From Thalassiosira profunda (Eukaryota > Bacillariophyta > Thalassiosirophyceae > Thalassiosirales > Thalassiosiraceae): 11,909 nucleotides of DNA. The number at the start of each line of letters is the position of its first letter. Positions within the stretch are counted from its first letter, which is position 1. Shown here piece after piece: positions 1 to 7,772 of this stretch. The stretch covers positions 1 through 11,909 of the forward strand of contig JALLAP010001074.1 in assembly GCA_036939355.1 (NCBI GenBank), given 5' to 3'. Made by a program: the position numbers and the translations under genes. The notes below the pieces were generated by a model. The model ran no database searches. It was not told the origin of the DNA and saw only the letters and a program-made list of their open reading frames with translations.

Positions 1-18
1 CTCGTGGGGGCGCGGAGG

Positions 19-2622
19 ATGATTATCTGCCGGGCGCGCGCGCGGTCGGCGTCGGTGGCCTCGGCCTCGCGGCTATCCGCGGCGTCGATCTGGAGACATT
101 CACATTCACCATCGCGCATGCACCGTCTCTCCGCGGCGTCCAAACATCCGTCATCATCATCGCACATGCACCACCCTCGCTTCCAGGGGGTGGCACTTTT
201 CGCGTCGATTGCAAATAACAGCGAGAAGTCCGCGGCCTCCGCCGAGGCTGCTGGATCTCTTCGACATACCCCCATCCACGCCTTCATCGACCTCGACAAC
301 GTCCGGGAAGTAGGCCTAAAAACAGTGAGCCGGGACGACGTCCGGGCCTTCCTCCGCCCGCTCCGCGAGCTGGGGAGTATCGTCAACCACGGACGGAAGC
401 AGGGCAAGAGTAAGAAAACTAGCTTCCAAATATCGGCGTTTGGCAACCTTCCCACCCGCACGTGGAAGACCGACGAGGACCGGGAACGCTCGCTGGAGGA
501 CCAGGAATACATTGCATGGGACGGTGAGACGTGCCAGAGCGGGGTCGACGACAAGGGCATCTTGCGGTGTGGCGTCTGCGCTGCCAAGATTCGGTTGACG
601 AAGAAGGACATCAAAAAGGGCCGGGACCTGAAGAGGAAGCTGCTGATGCACATGAAGATCCATTTGAAGGAGCGGGGGAAGGAGCTGGCGCGCATCAACC
701 AGTTGAAGAAGCGGGGGAAGAAGGCGAGAAAGTTCAAGGAGAAGATGCAGCCCAAGTGGGATAAATATCAGGCCGCCATGGTGGGGGTGTCGAGCATGAA
801 GCTCCGGGGGGTAGACAAGAAGGGGAAGCCCAAGTTCAAATCACGCAACGATCTTTTCCAGATACTGTGGGAGCAGAACGTGAAAGCGAGGAGCTCGGAC
901 GACGTCGACGAAGCCATCATTGAAAAGGCGACCAAATGGATGAGGGACGTTAACAAAAATGCGAAAGAGGACCTGGGGAGGTGGAAGGGGGTGCTGGTGG
1001 TGTACTCGAAGGACGGCGATTTTGCGCCGCTGTTGAAGGCGGCCAGGTCGAATGGATTCCTCGCGGTCAGTGCGTCGGACAGCAAAGCGGACCAGACGAG
1101 CAACAAGCTGCTGCGGAGCAGCGACATTGTGCTGGGCAGATTTGGCATGGGAGAGGCGTCGCGCATTATGCAAGAGACGAACCAGGAGGAGGACGACGGA
1201 GAGTGTTCCTCGGACGACGATGATGCGGGCTGGGATGGCGACGATTTGAGTGAGGTCGACAGCGATGTCGAAGATGATATCCTTTCGTTTGATGACCATC
1301 TTGACGACAATGGATATATCGTCAGAGATGTCGCGAGCGAGTCGCCCCTGTCCTTCATGGCCTTGGCCGAAAAGGATGCGGCCCAAGGCGGAATGCAGGC
1401 GCTGGCGCTCACCGGGGATGGGCGCGACTTTATGAACGAAAAGGGCAACGGTGCCACTGTGTGGCAGCTGGGGGAGGGACACCGGGTGGAAGTGAACGAG
1501 ACGGTGGATGAAGAGGATCCGGCGCCACCCGCTGGGCTTTTGCGATCGTCGCCACAGAAGCTGCACCGGCAACACTTGCCCGATCAATACAAAGCCCGCA
1601 GCGACAAGTTGCCTCGCAAGAAGGCAGGAGACGCCGGCGTGGAATCTGGTGATTTGCTGGAGGAAGCTCGGTCAGCCTTGTCCTCGTTGAAGCAGCTTCG
1701 TCGGCAGCACGGGGAGAAGTCCCCTCGCAATAAGGCGAAAGCAGGCAAAGCCGCAGCCGATCGTAGTAGGCGAACGCCTGCCGGCGCAGGCAAGACAAAG
1801 AAACTGCGTCGAAAGAAGCCAAGAAAAGCAAGGACCATTTGCTGGCCCGAGGACGACAGTCATCGCCTTGTGCGAATTGGAATTGATAGAAACAAGTTCC
1901 AACGAAGAAAATGGTACCGTTGTGGGCGGTGTGGCGTGGAACGCGACAAGAAGGGCCGATTTCAGCAGGTCGTCAAAGGCTGCAGGAGATGCCAGCAACC
2001 GGTGGGCCCACAATTCATGAAGAGGTATGAACAGATTGAGGACATGGAAGCCTTTTTGCGGAGAAGGGCCGAGAAATGGGGGGAAGGTGGGGATTTTGTC
2101 AAGGCGGCGGTCGATCACTATGAGCGCTGGTTGAACCGCGAAACGGATGAGCAGGGAGTGCCCAGTCAAGTGTTCGTCTCGGAGGGAGAGGGCAACGACA
2201 AGAAAGATGAAGATCCCGATCCGCAAGCTCCACCGTTGCCAGTCAAAATGGCAACGGAAGGGTTCATCTACTGGCCGGTGGATGCCAGCAAGCGGGTTGT
2301 AACGATTGATGGCGTCAAGGTCAAACGGCGAAAACTGTACAAATGCTCCAAGTGCGGCATGACAGAGAAAAAGGCGGTGCCATTCCGGAAGAAAGTCAAA
2401 GGCTGCCAGAACTGCAAGCAAACGACGGGTCGTACCGGGGTGCAGCGGTATGGAGAGGTGGAGGAGATGGAAGCGTTCCTGCGGAGATGGACTGACAGCA
2501 AGGGAGAAGATTCGTCATTCATCCAGCCGGCCTTAGCTCATTACCAACGCTGGGTGAACCGCAAAAAGGACGGCGCAAAAGGTACCGCTTCCGACCGCCT
2601 ATTCAATCGAAAGAAATTGTAG
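19..2622 (+). CDS. NYN-domain putative RNase with inserted zinc finger and two C-terminal Cys4 repeats
   Basis: Single-exon frame of 867 residues from the ATG at 19; it is open to the window edge, so the true start could lie upstream. Residues 1-68 lack acidic residues and are rich in Arg, Ser, Ala and His, like a mitochondrial or plastid presequence. A split NYN (PIN-like nuclease) fold follows: FIDLDN at 89-94 and SKDGDF at 330-335 supply the expected acidic residues D91, D93, D332 and D334. Between them lies a C2H2-like finger (C184, C187, H211, H215), an arrangement I recall from plant NYN/limkain-type proteins. Next come an acidic Asp/Glu/Ser linker (about 390-440), a basic stretch KKLRRKKPRKAR (594-605) and two Cys4 repeats. 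NYN proteins are usually RNases or RNA-binding factors; the RNA target is unknown. Localisation is ambiguous because a presequence and a nuclear-type basic signal coexist. Confidence 0.82.
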   Translation: MIICRARARSASVASASRLSAASIWRHSHSPSRMHRLSAASKHPSSSSHMHHPRFQGVALFASIANNSEKSAASAEAAGSLRHTPIHAFIDLDNVREVGLKTVSRDDVRAFLRPLRELGSIVNHGRKQGKSKKTSFQISAFGNLPTRTWKTDEDRERSLEDQEYIAWDGETCQSGVDDKGILRCGVCAAKIRLTKKDIKKGRDLKRKLLMHMKIHLKERGKELARINQLKKRGKKARKFKEKMQPKWDKYQAAMVGVSSMKLRGVDKKGKPKFKSRNDLFQILWEQNVKARSSDDVDEAIIEKATKWMRDVNKNAKEDLGRWKGVLVVYSKDGDFAPLLKAARSNGFLAVSASDSKADQTSNKLLRSSDIVLGRFGMGEASRIMQETNQEEDDGECSSDDDDAGWDGDDLSEVDSDVEDDILSFDDHLDDNGYIVRDVASESPLSFMALAEKDAAQGGMQALALTGDGRDFMNEKGNGATVWQLGEGHRVEVNETVDEEDPAPPAGLLRSSPQKLHRQHLPDQYKARSDKLPRKKAGDAGVESGDLLEEARSALSSLKQLRRQHGEKSPRNKAKAGKAAADRSRRTPAGAGKTKKLRRKKPRKARTICWPEDDSHRLVRIGIDRNKFQRRKWYRCGRCGVERDKKGRFQQVVKGCRRCQQPVGPQFMKRYEQIEDMEAFLRRRAEKWGEGGDFVKAAVDHYERWLNRETDEQGVPSQVFVSEGEGNDKKDEDPDPQAPPLPVKMATEGFIYWPVDASKRVVTIDGVKVKRRKLYKCSKCGMTEKKAVPFRKKVKGCQNCKQTTGRTGVQRYGEVEEMEAFLRRWTDSKGEDSSFIQPALAHYQRWVNRKKDGAKGTASDRLFNRKKL
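1837..2562 (+). repeat. Two tandem ~100-residue Cys4 domains encoded in the NYN gene
   Basis: Copy 1 spans 1837-2139 and copy 2 spans 2266-2562, separated by a 42-codon linker. Each has a Trp-Pro near its start, then a basic segment ending in aromatic-Arg/Lys-Cys, a CxxC-x16-CxxC set (C635/638/655/658 and C776/779/796/799, counting from the ATG at 19), the string VKGC, and a helical tail with the shared string MEAFLRR and a final YxRWxNR. The copies are diverged at DNA level, so the duplication is old. The spacing suggests a zinc ribbon, but I do not recognise a named family. Confidence 0.8.
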
Positions 2623-2671
2623 CGTCGTAACGAGCGTGTTCTGAGCAACAGGTCAAAGCACAGCGCAGCAG

Positions 2672-3437
2672 TCAAAATTTGGTCCAAACATTTCCATCCT
2701 CGAACGATACCGTCTTTTTCTTCGCGCTGAACACTCCTGGCACCACTGCTTCTCCTGCGGAAAGCTCGAAGAGAATCGCAGCACTGCCTCCCGTCGCTTT
2801 GATCGTCGTCGTTTCGCCCCCTTTCCGTATTAGGTCCACGTCCAGCTCCCTTCCCTTGTACTGCCGAATTGCCACGAATATCCCGGGATTCGACGCATCG
2901 CGATACACCCCGATCGGCCCAGTCTCCCGCTTCTTCCACGCGTTGCCGCCCGCGAGAGGACGCCCGTCACGTCGGCCGGACCCCCCTTGGAAGAAAAGTC
3001 GAAGGAGAGTTGCTTCACCACACTTCCGTCCGGCGAGGAGTCCACCCGCACCGGTAGATTGCAAATGTCGCCAGATGGATCGTCCTGCAGCCGTAGCGAC
3101 GCGCGCTTCGTATCGCCGACTGGGATTCTGTACCCTGCGGGATGTTTGGGGTCGGTGAATATCCGACGTAGTCGATGCCCTCATCAGGCGCTTCTGCAAA
3201 AGCAGGCCGCGGAGATGCTGCCACGAGAGATACGGGGACGGCGGCGCCGGCGGCAGACGTCAGATGCGCCACAAACTCGCGCCGCGACGACGATGGCAGG
3301 GCATTCAGCTGGTGATGCGTATCAGAGGAGGCAGATGTGGCATCGGCGCGCTGAGGATACACCATCAGCGGCGATGGCAACCGGAAAGCATTTCCTCCGC
3401 CGAGGAGGAGGCAGAGGAAGAGGAGTTGGGCCTTCAT
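2672..3437 (-). CDS. Plastid thylakoid-lumen protein with Tat-type signal, frame broken twice
   Basis: Start chosen at 3437, where the protein begins with a signal peptide (MKAQLLFLCLLLGGGNA) followed by FRLPS, the A|F site typical of diatom plastid import. A twin-arginine SRREF (51-55), a hydrophobic stretch and AFA|E (about 79-82) then form a thylakoid Tat signal. The mature part reads sensibly only across three frames: one from the start to about 3160, a second to about 2960-2990, a third to the TGA at 2672. Both switches equal one missing base, and adding two bases gives 255 codons. The second frame contains DPKHPAGYR and SFDFSSKGGPADVTG; the third ends EDGNVWTKF. I do not recognise the family with confidence; the motif trio vaguely recalls small algal/cyanobacterial secreted proteins. 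Sequencing error is likelier than decay, because codons stay sensible on both sides of each break. Confidence 0.72.
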
Positions 3438-3445
3438 GGTTGTCT

Positions 3446-4528
3446 CTATGTCGTGAAGTCTGGGACCTCGGGCCGCGCGGGCCTCGTGCGTCGTGGTCTC
3501 GCACAGAAGCAAAAACGACACGCGTCCAATGAACAACACACTGGCCTTCCATTTTTCACAACATCACACATCACTCCCACCCTTTCCAACCTCGACCGGG
3601 TGCCTCCAAACGCAGTCGAAAGAGCCAACAACCCTGTTGTTCCAATTCTCTCATTTTGGAAGAGCTTGACAGATCTCAGTGCCATATTTCTTGCGATTGC
3701 TACGGCCAAGACTGCAGCACCTTCACTGCCGATGGCATCACCAGAGAGTTCAAGGTAACGCAGCTCCGATTTTGGATTTTGCACCAAGGCAGCTAATGCA
3801 AGTCCGCTTTCTCTTCCCAGTCGAACACCGCCCGAGAAAGAGAGACGTTTCAATTGCAAGTGCCCCTTCAGCGCCTCAAGCAGATCTCTCAATGTGTCAT
3901 CACCAATATCTTTTCCAATAAACTTGAACTCTGTCAACGAGGGGAAGTTTCTCAGCCCTTTTGCAAAGAGTCGGGTGCTTTCACAATCCATGCGTTGCAG
4001 ATCGCCGTACACATCATTTCCTACACACAACCTCCGAAGATTGGGATTGTCCCTGAACGTGGCTGCCAGCACGTCAAATTCATATCCCCTCAAGTCATAC
4101 ACCCACAATTTGGTTATGGATTGGCTGCGAGCGATACCCCTGTACAGCGATTCCAATCTTTTTCTTGGCACGCCATCGATTCGTTCCCCGAAAACCACCG
4201 TCTTCAGATAGGAGTGAATGGCGATGCACTCCCCCGCCCTCCCCCAGTCGCCGCGGCGGGGGCAAAATTCAGCCTGATCGGCACCAATTTGCAAATAACG
4301 GAGCCGAGGATCGTTGCGTGGAAGCCCGAGGTAAACTTTGCGAACCGCCCAACCCCGATCATTGTCTTCGGGAACGTTTCGGTTGCGGAGGGGCCGTATT
4401 CCGTCGGTGGTTTCGACGCTCGACGAGCCGTCCGAGTCCGAGCTCACGCTGGAGAAAGACTCCCATGATGAGACACTGCTGTCATCCTCGGCTTCGTCGT
4501 CGGTCGGGGCGTCAAACGAGGAAGACAT
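3446..4528 (-). CDS. Leucine-rich-repeat protein (ribonuclease-inhibitor type)
   Basis: Start chosen at 4528, giving 360 residues; an in-frame ATG at 4633 would add 35 residues of non-repeat sequence. The N-terminus (to about residue 70) is a Ser/Asp/Glu-rich low-complexity tail. Irregular LRRs of about 24-30 residues follow, with repeat cores such as LRRLCVGNDV, LTEFKFIGKDIGDDTL, LKRLSFSGG, LRYLELSGDAIGSEG and LRSVKLFQNERIGTTG. This is the ribonuclease-inhibitor (RNI-like) pattern used for protein-protein contacts; partners cannot be predicted. There is no signal peptide or membrane segment, so it is probably cytosolic or nuclear. LRR spacing fades after about 3580, and the last 40 or so residues are Cys/Arg-rich and overlap the presumed promoter of the next gene. 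The frame stops only 8 nt before that gene's ATG. A truncated repeat array is likely; intron and frameshift alternatives remain. Confidence 0.72.
   Translation of the reverse strand: MSSSFDAPTDDEAEDDSSVSSWESFSSVSSDSDGSSSVETTDGIRPLRNRNVPEDNDRGWAVRKVYLGLPRNDPRLRYLQIGADQAEFCPRRGDWGRAGECIAIHSYLKTVVFGERIDGVPRKRLESLYRGIARSQSITKLWVYDLRGYEFDVLAATFRDNPNLRRLCVGNDVYGDLQRMDCESTRLFAKGLRNFPSLTEFKFIGKDIGDDTLRDLLEALKGHLQLKRLSFSGGVRLGRESGLALAALVQNPKSELRYLELSGDAIGSEGAAVLAVAIARNMALRSVKLFQNERIGTTGLLALSTAFGGTRSRLERVGVMCDVVKNGRPVCCSLDACRFCFCARPRRTRPARPEVPDFTT
3526..3530 (+). promoter_or_regulatory. Possible CCAAT box of the lumen-protein gene
   Basis: CCAAT on the plus strand (ATTGG in the gene's own orientation) lies 89 bp upstream of the ATG at 3437. 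CCAAT boxes work in either orientation at about this distance. It also lies inside the 3' end of the leucine-rich-repeat reading frame. A five-base match is weak evidence alone. Confidence 0.2.
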
Positions 4529-4692
4529 GGCGAGGGCAGGGCGGCCGGCTGTCTTCGCGGAAGCGGTTGCGAGCCCTGCGGTGCACCTACATATGTTCGT
4601 GCATGCCGTCCCGATCGATGGTGCATGTGTCATGTGCCAGGTGCCAGGGGTGCCACCGGCGGTTGTTGCAACTTGCCAACTGGTTGGGTAGA

Positions 4693-4713
4693 TACGATCG
4701 TACGTACGGTACC
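4693..4713. repeat. Overlapping short palindromes
   Basis: TACGATCGTA (4693-4702), CGTACGTACG (4699-4708) and GGTACC (4708-4713) are each perfect palindromes and chain together over 21 bp in the divergent promoter region. They could bind dimeric transcription factors, or be chance. Confidence 0.5.
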
Positions 4714-4890
4714 TCCTCCCGCGCCCGCCGCCGGCGCCGGACTACAATTACCAATAACACCCGACATGCCGATGGGCTCGCTGCAACCCTGAGCCGCCTG
4801 CCCGCTCATCGTCTCGCTCATCAGCTGCCCACCATTGCACCTCGCAAAGAGTCGGCAATCGCCCATCGCCTCAAGTCTCAAGCACATCAA

Positions 4891-4911
4891 TTGCAAAATC
4901 GCAATTTGCAA
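4891..4911. repeat. Inverted repeat just before the TLC start codon
   Basis: TTGCAAA (4891-4897) and TTTGCAA (4905-4911) form 7-bp perfect arms around a 7-nt loop. The ATG follows 1 nt later. In the mRNA this could form a weak AU-rich hairpin; in DNA it could be a protein site. Confidence 0.45.
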
Positions 4912-4912
4912 C

Positions 4913-5653
4913 ATGTCGACGTCCCTCCCGCCCATCACCGAATATGCTCCCATCACATCAAGCGACGTCGCCCTTCTCGCCGTCTTCCTCGCCATCTGGC
5001 TCGGCGCCTACTACCAAACCGTCCTCCATCCCACCCGCGGCAAGCCGCACGGCTTCGACGCGTCCATATTCGTGAGCAACCTCCACTCCGGCCCATTGGT
5101 CGTCCTCGCCTTCCTCTCGTTGTGGGAGATCATACCCGAGACGGTCCCGCTGTGCTGGAGCGTGTCCTTCTTCTTGGTGGATCTGCTCGATACGATAGTG
5201 AGGAGGGACGCCATGTGGTTCGTACACGCGGTGATCAGTTTGGCGCTCAATGTCCTGACGGGGGGCACAGCGCGGCATCGAGAGTTGCGCAGCGTGAGCA
5301 AGGGCTTCTTCGCGGAGGCGAGCACGGTGAGTATCTAGTTGCATGCGCGTTCGGGGTGTTTCCCTTCGCAATCGTCTGACCATTATTTGCATCGACAGCC
5401 ATTCCTCAACTACTGGAAGGGGTCCAAAAGCTACGCCTCTTTCGTGACCTTCTTCCTCGCCTTCACGGCGTGCCGGATGGTGTGGGTGCCCTACTTCCTG
5501 TATCAGACGTACGCCGTGCGGTTGGAGGGCGAGCTCGATTTCCTGGTGTGGCCCAGCGCCATGTTCTACGTGCTGCAATTGGTGTGGTACGCAAAGATGG
5601 TATCGATGGTGTTGAACTATCGGTTGCCGAAGGGGATGCATAAGGAGCAATGA
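4913..5653 (+). CDS. TLC-domain (TRAM-LAG1-CLN8) multi-pass membrane protein, two exons
   Basis: Join of 4913-5326 and 5399-5653, phase 0, giving 222 residues. The start at 4913 is preferred; an in-frame ATG at 4835 would prepend 26 basic residues. About six hydrophobic segments are visible, beginning DVALLAVFLAIWLGAYY, LVVLAFLSLW, SVSFFLVDLL and FVHAVISLALNVL in exon 1, then FVTFFLAFTACRMVW and MFYVLQLVWYAKMV in exon 2. Splicing restores EASTPFLNYW, the Glu-x-Ser/Thr-Thr-Pro-Phe-x-Asn type signature of TLCD proteins, which also supports the intron. Known TLC proteins sit in the ER or plasma membrane and act in ceramide synthesis, lipid sensing or plasmalogen metabolism; I see no Lag1 His-His motif, so ceramide synthase activity is unlikely. 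The exact role is unknown. Confidence 0.83.
5327..5398 (+). other. Spliceosomal intron of the TLC-domain gene (72 nt)
   Basis: Donor GTGAGTATC, acceptor CGACAG, and a branch-point-like CTGAC at 5376-5380, 18 nt before the intron end. The intron contains an in-frame stop if retained (TAG at 5336-5338). Removing it joins ACG to CCA in phase and restores the TPFLN motif. Confidence 0.88.
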
Positions 5654-5771
5654 TGGGGATTGAGTGAGAGATTTGACAACACTGTACAAATTTGGGAGCT
5701 GGTGGATACGAGTCTCAATAATTCACTGTTGACGACGCAAATATCTCTTCGGATCTTAGCGGAAAGATCTG

Positions 5772-7486
5772 CTACGGAGATGGACTTGATGGCATCGTTT
5801 CAATGGACGCGGCCTTTTCCGACTCATTGCTTAGGGTTGCTGGGCAAAAGCCGCAATTGGTGGGCAATGGTGCCGACTCGAATTCCTCCGTCACTTCGGC
5901 CACCGTCAAGCCCTTCGTCTCCGGGACATATTTGAGTGTAAAATTGAGGAAGAAGGCCGCCGTGCTGACGAAGACGAGGAAGGTGTACGGTTGCGTGTAC
6001 TCCAACAGATGCGGAAATGTAAACGCCACGAACCAGTTTGCCGCCCAATTGATGAAGATGCCCACTGCCATTGCCGTGTCGCGGGCGTAGAGCGGGAAGA
6101 TCTCGGCAATTATAAACCACGCAATGCACCCCGGCCCAAAGGCAAAGAAGATTATGACGCCCGTAGTTGCAGCCACCGATACCAAATCCATGCACCCGTA
6201 GTAAGGCTTCAAGACAAAGCTCAGCGTGAGGACGGCGTAGCTTGCCAACAATCCAATCCAACTGATCGTCAGCAATCGCTTCCTTCCTGCGCTGTCCATG
6301 TATTTAACTGCCACGATCGTCACCAACACGTTTACTATCCCCAGCAATGTCGTTGCCAGCTCGGGGTCGGCCACATCGGCCTGATAAAAGATTGTTGTCG
6401 AGTAGTAGAAAACTGCGTCGATTCCGCTGAACTGCATCATGAGCTGGACGGCGATGCCTACTATCAACTGCTTTCGCAGTTTCTCGTCGCAGAAAAGCTC
6501 CCTTGTCGAAAACGTGCCCTCGGTATTGTCTGCCGCGTTGATCTCGTCCCTGATCAGATCGAGATACACATTCACAACATCGTCGTCGGGCTGCAGTCGT
6601 TTCAACGCTCGCTCCGCCTGCTCCCGCCCCTGCGTCTGATACAGGTAGCTCGGCGACTCCGGACAGAACGGCAGCACCAAGCACTGGAGCAGTCCAAACA
6701 CGACGGGCACGACGAAAAGATTCTTCCACTCTTCCTCACTCCCGTAGATGTTTAAGCTCGGCGTCGACAACCATTGTGAAACGACTATGCCCACTGTGAT
6801 CCCCAACTGGTGCATCGTTCCCACCGCGCCGCGGATGCCAATGGGGCTCAGTTCCGAAAAGTACGTGGGCACCACCGCCGTGGCCACGCCGGCAACGATT
6901 CCCACGAAGATTCGTCCTATTGCCTGCCACCACCACACCTGCGCCGCGATGATGAGGTAGGACGATACGACGAGGAAGGCGTTGTTCCAAAGAAGTGTTG
7001 CCTTTCTACCACAGTGCTGGCCGATGATTTTGGGGCCAATTATGGATCCGAGCAATCCGCCGATGCCGTAGCAGGAGACGGTGATGGACCAGCCGACCAA
7101 CGTGTACGTCATGCCGCGGCTGTGAAAATAGGAGAGCATGAAGGCCTCGCTGTTGTTCGGCACCCCTGTGCCATAGCCAAATTGGAACGATGAGCCCAGC
7201 GTCACCACGAGGATGGTCACCAGCAACGACAGGCTGACGCATTCTTTTTGGAGGAGCGCCGCCAACGCCTCCTCCTTCGTGGGCGGAACTAAAGGCGTCT
7301 CCTCGTCGGGCGGACGCAGCGGGTGTGGCAACTGCTTGGGCGATTTGCTGCCCTTTTGAGACTCGATTTCCGCCGCGTGTAGGCCTGCCAGATGTCAGAC
7401 TCGTCGAGGTGCTCGGCGAGGTTGAGGCTCGAGCCGAAGCTCGACGTGAGGGACAGCTTGGGGCTGTGGAGGGTCGCGAGGGACAT
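5772..7486 (-). CDS. SLC2/GLUT-type sugar transporter (MFS sugar porter), frame break near N-terminus
   Basis: A 12-helix major facilitator of the sugar porter family. Counting from the codon at 7331, visible signatures are GRK (108-110), GRIFVGIVAGV (139-149), PESPSYL (224-230), QFSGIDAVFYYST (300-312), DSAGRKR (346-352), GPGCIAWFIIAEIFP (399-413) and VPETKG (469-474). It should carry hexose or a related polyol across the plasma or an internal membrane. The main frame has no ATG before the first helix and is closed upstream by TGA at 7395-7397. A second frame starts with ATG at 7486 (MSLATLHSPKL...), reads a plausible cytosolic tail and must switch frame between 7394 and 7289, best near the AAA at 7367-7369. 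One added base gives 571 residues. An upstream spliced exon is possible; I found no GT donor after the 7486 ATG in the right phase. Confidence 0.87.
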
Positions 7487-7772
7487 GATGGGTGCGTATG
7501 TGACGGCGATCTGCCTCGATGGGTATGTTGATGTGTTGGATGTTGTTTGCAGTACGATAATTTTTTTATGCCATCTCAGCGAGGAGGAGCTGCAGGAGGT
7601 TGTGAGGGAAGGCCGACGGATGAGAACGATATGAGAACCCGGATCTTCGATCGCTATTACTCGCCAAGATACGCAAAAGAGCAAAAGACAGAGAAGAAGC
7701 AAAGCAGAAGAAGAGGAGCAAACAAAGGTGACGGCAGCGGAGTGGGCGCTCTAGCTCGGCATCACCACCGCC
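7487..7772. promoter_or_regulatory. Divergent intergenic region between the sugar transporter and DUF2855 genes
   Basis: 286 bp expected to hold both promoters and 5' leaders. It has a TAATTTTTTTATG run near 7557-7569 and a purine-rich leader (7670-7735) before the DUF2855 start. I see no clear TATA or CCAAT box. Confidence 0.35.

Larger units (their letters stand above)
4529..4912. promoter_or_regulatory. Divergent intergenic region between the LRR and TLC genes
   Basis: These 384 bp separate two genes that point away from each other, so both promoters should lie here. Visible elements are a run of overlapping palindromes at 4693-4713, a CCAAT on the plus strand at 4751-4755, and an inverted repeat at 4891-4911 next to the TLC start. 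I see no convincing TATA box. If the LRR gene starts at 4633, the shared region shrinks to 279 bp. Confidence 0.4.

Noticed and set aside
1180..1320. Acidic Asp/Glu/Ser run in the NYN protein as a separate domain
   Set aside because: Low-complexity linker common in eukaryotic nucleic-acid proteins; no specific function can be read from it.
2950..3165. Introns or programmed frameshifting as the cause of the frame changes in the lumen gene
   Set aside because: No plausible GT...AG pair and no missing or extra coding length; no slippery heptamer noticed. Single-base consensus loss is simpler.
4835..4912. Upstream ATG at 4835 as the TLC protein start
   Set aside because: It adds 26 basic residues before a good start and runs through the inverted repeat region; TLC proteins usually begin shortly before the first helix.
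4165..5379. Plus-strand open frame of 404 codons spanning the LRR start and TLC exon 1
   Set aside because: Arg/His/Pro-rich translation crossing a promoter and two real genes; out of frame with the TLC protein.
4958..5689. Minus-strand open frame of 243 codons opposite the TLC gene
   Set aside because: No domain; the plus strand has membrane helices, a TLC signature and a good intron.
7395..7486. Short intron after the ATG at 7486 joining the transporter frames
   Set aside because: A CTGAC...GGCAG acceptor-like string exists, but the GT sites I found between it and the ATG leave the wrong phase for the main frame.
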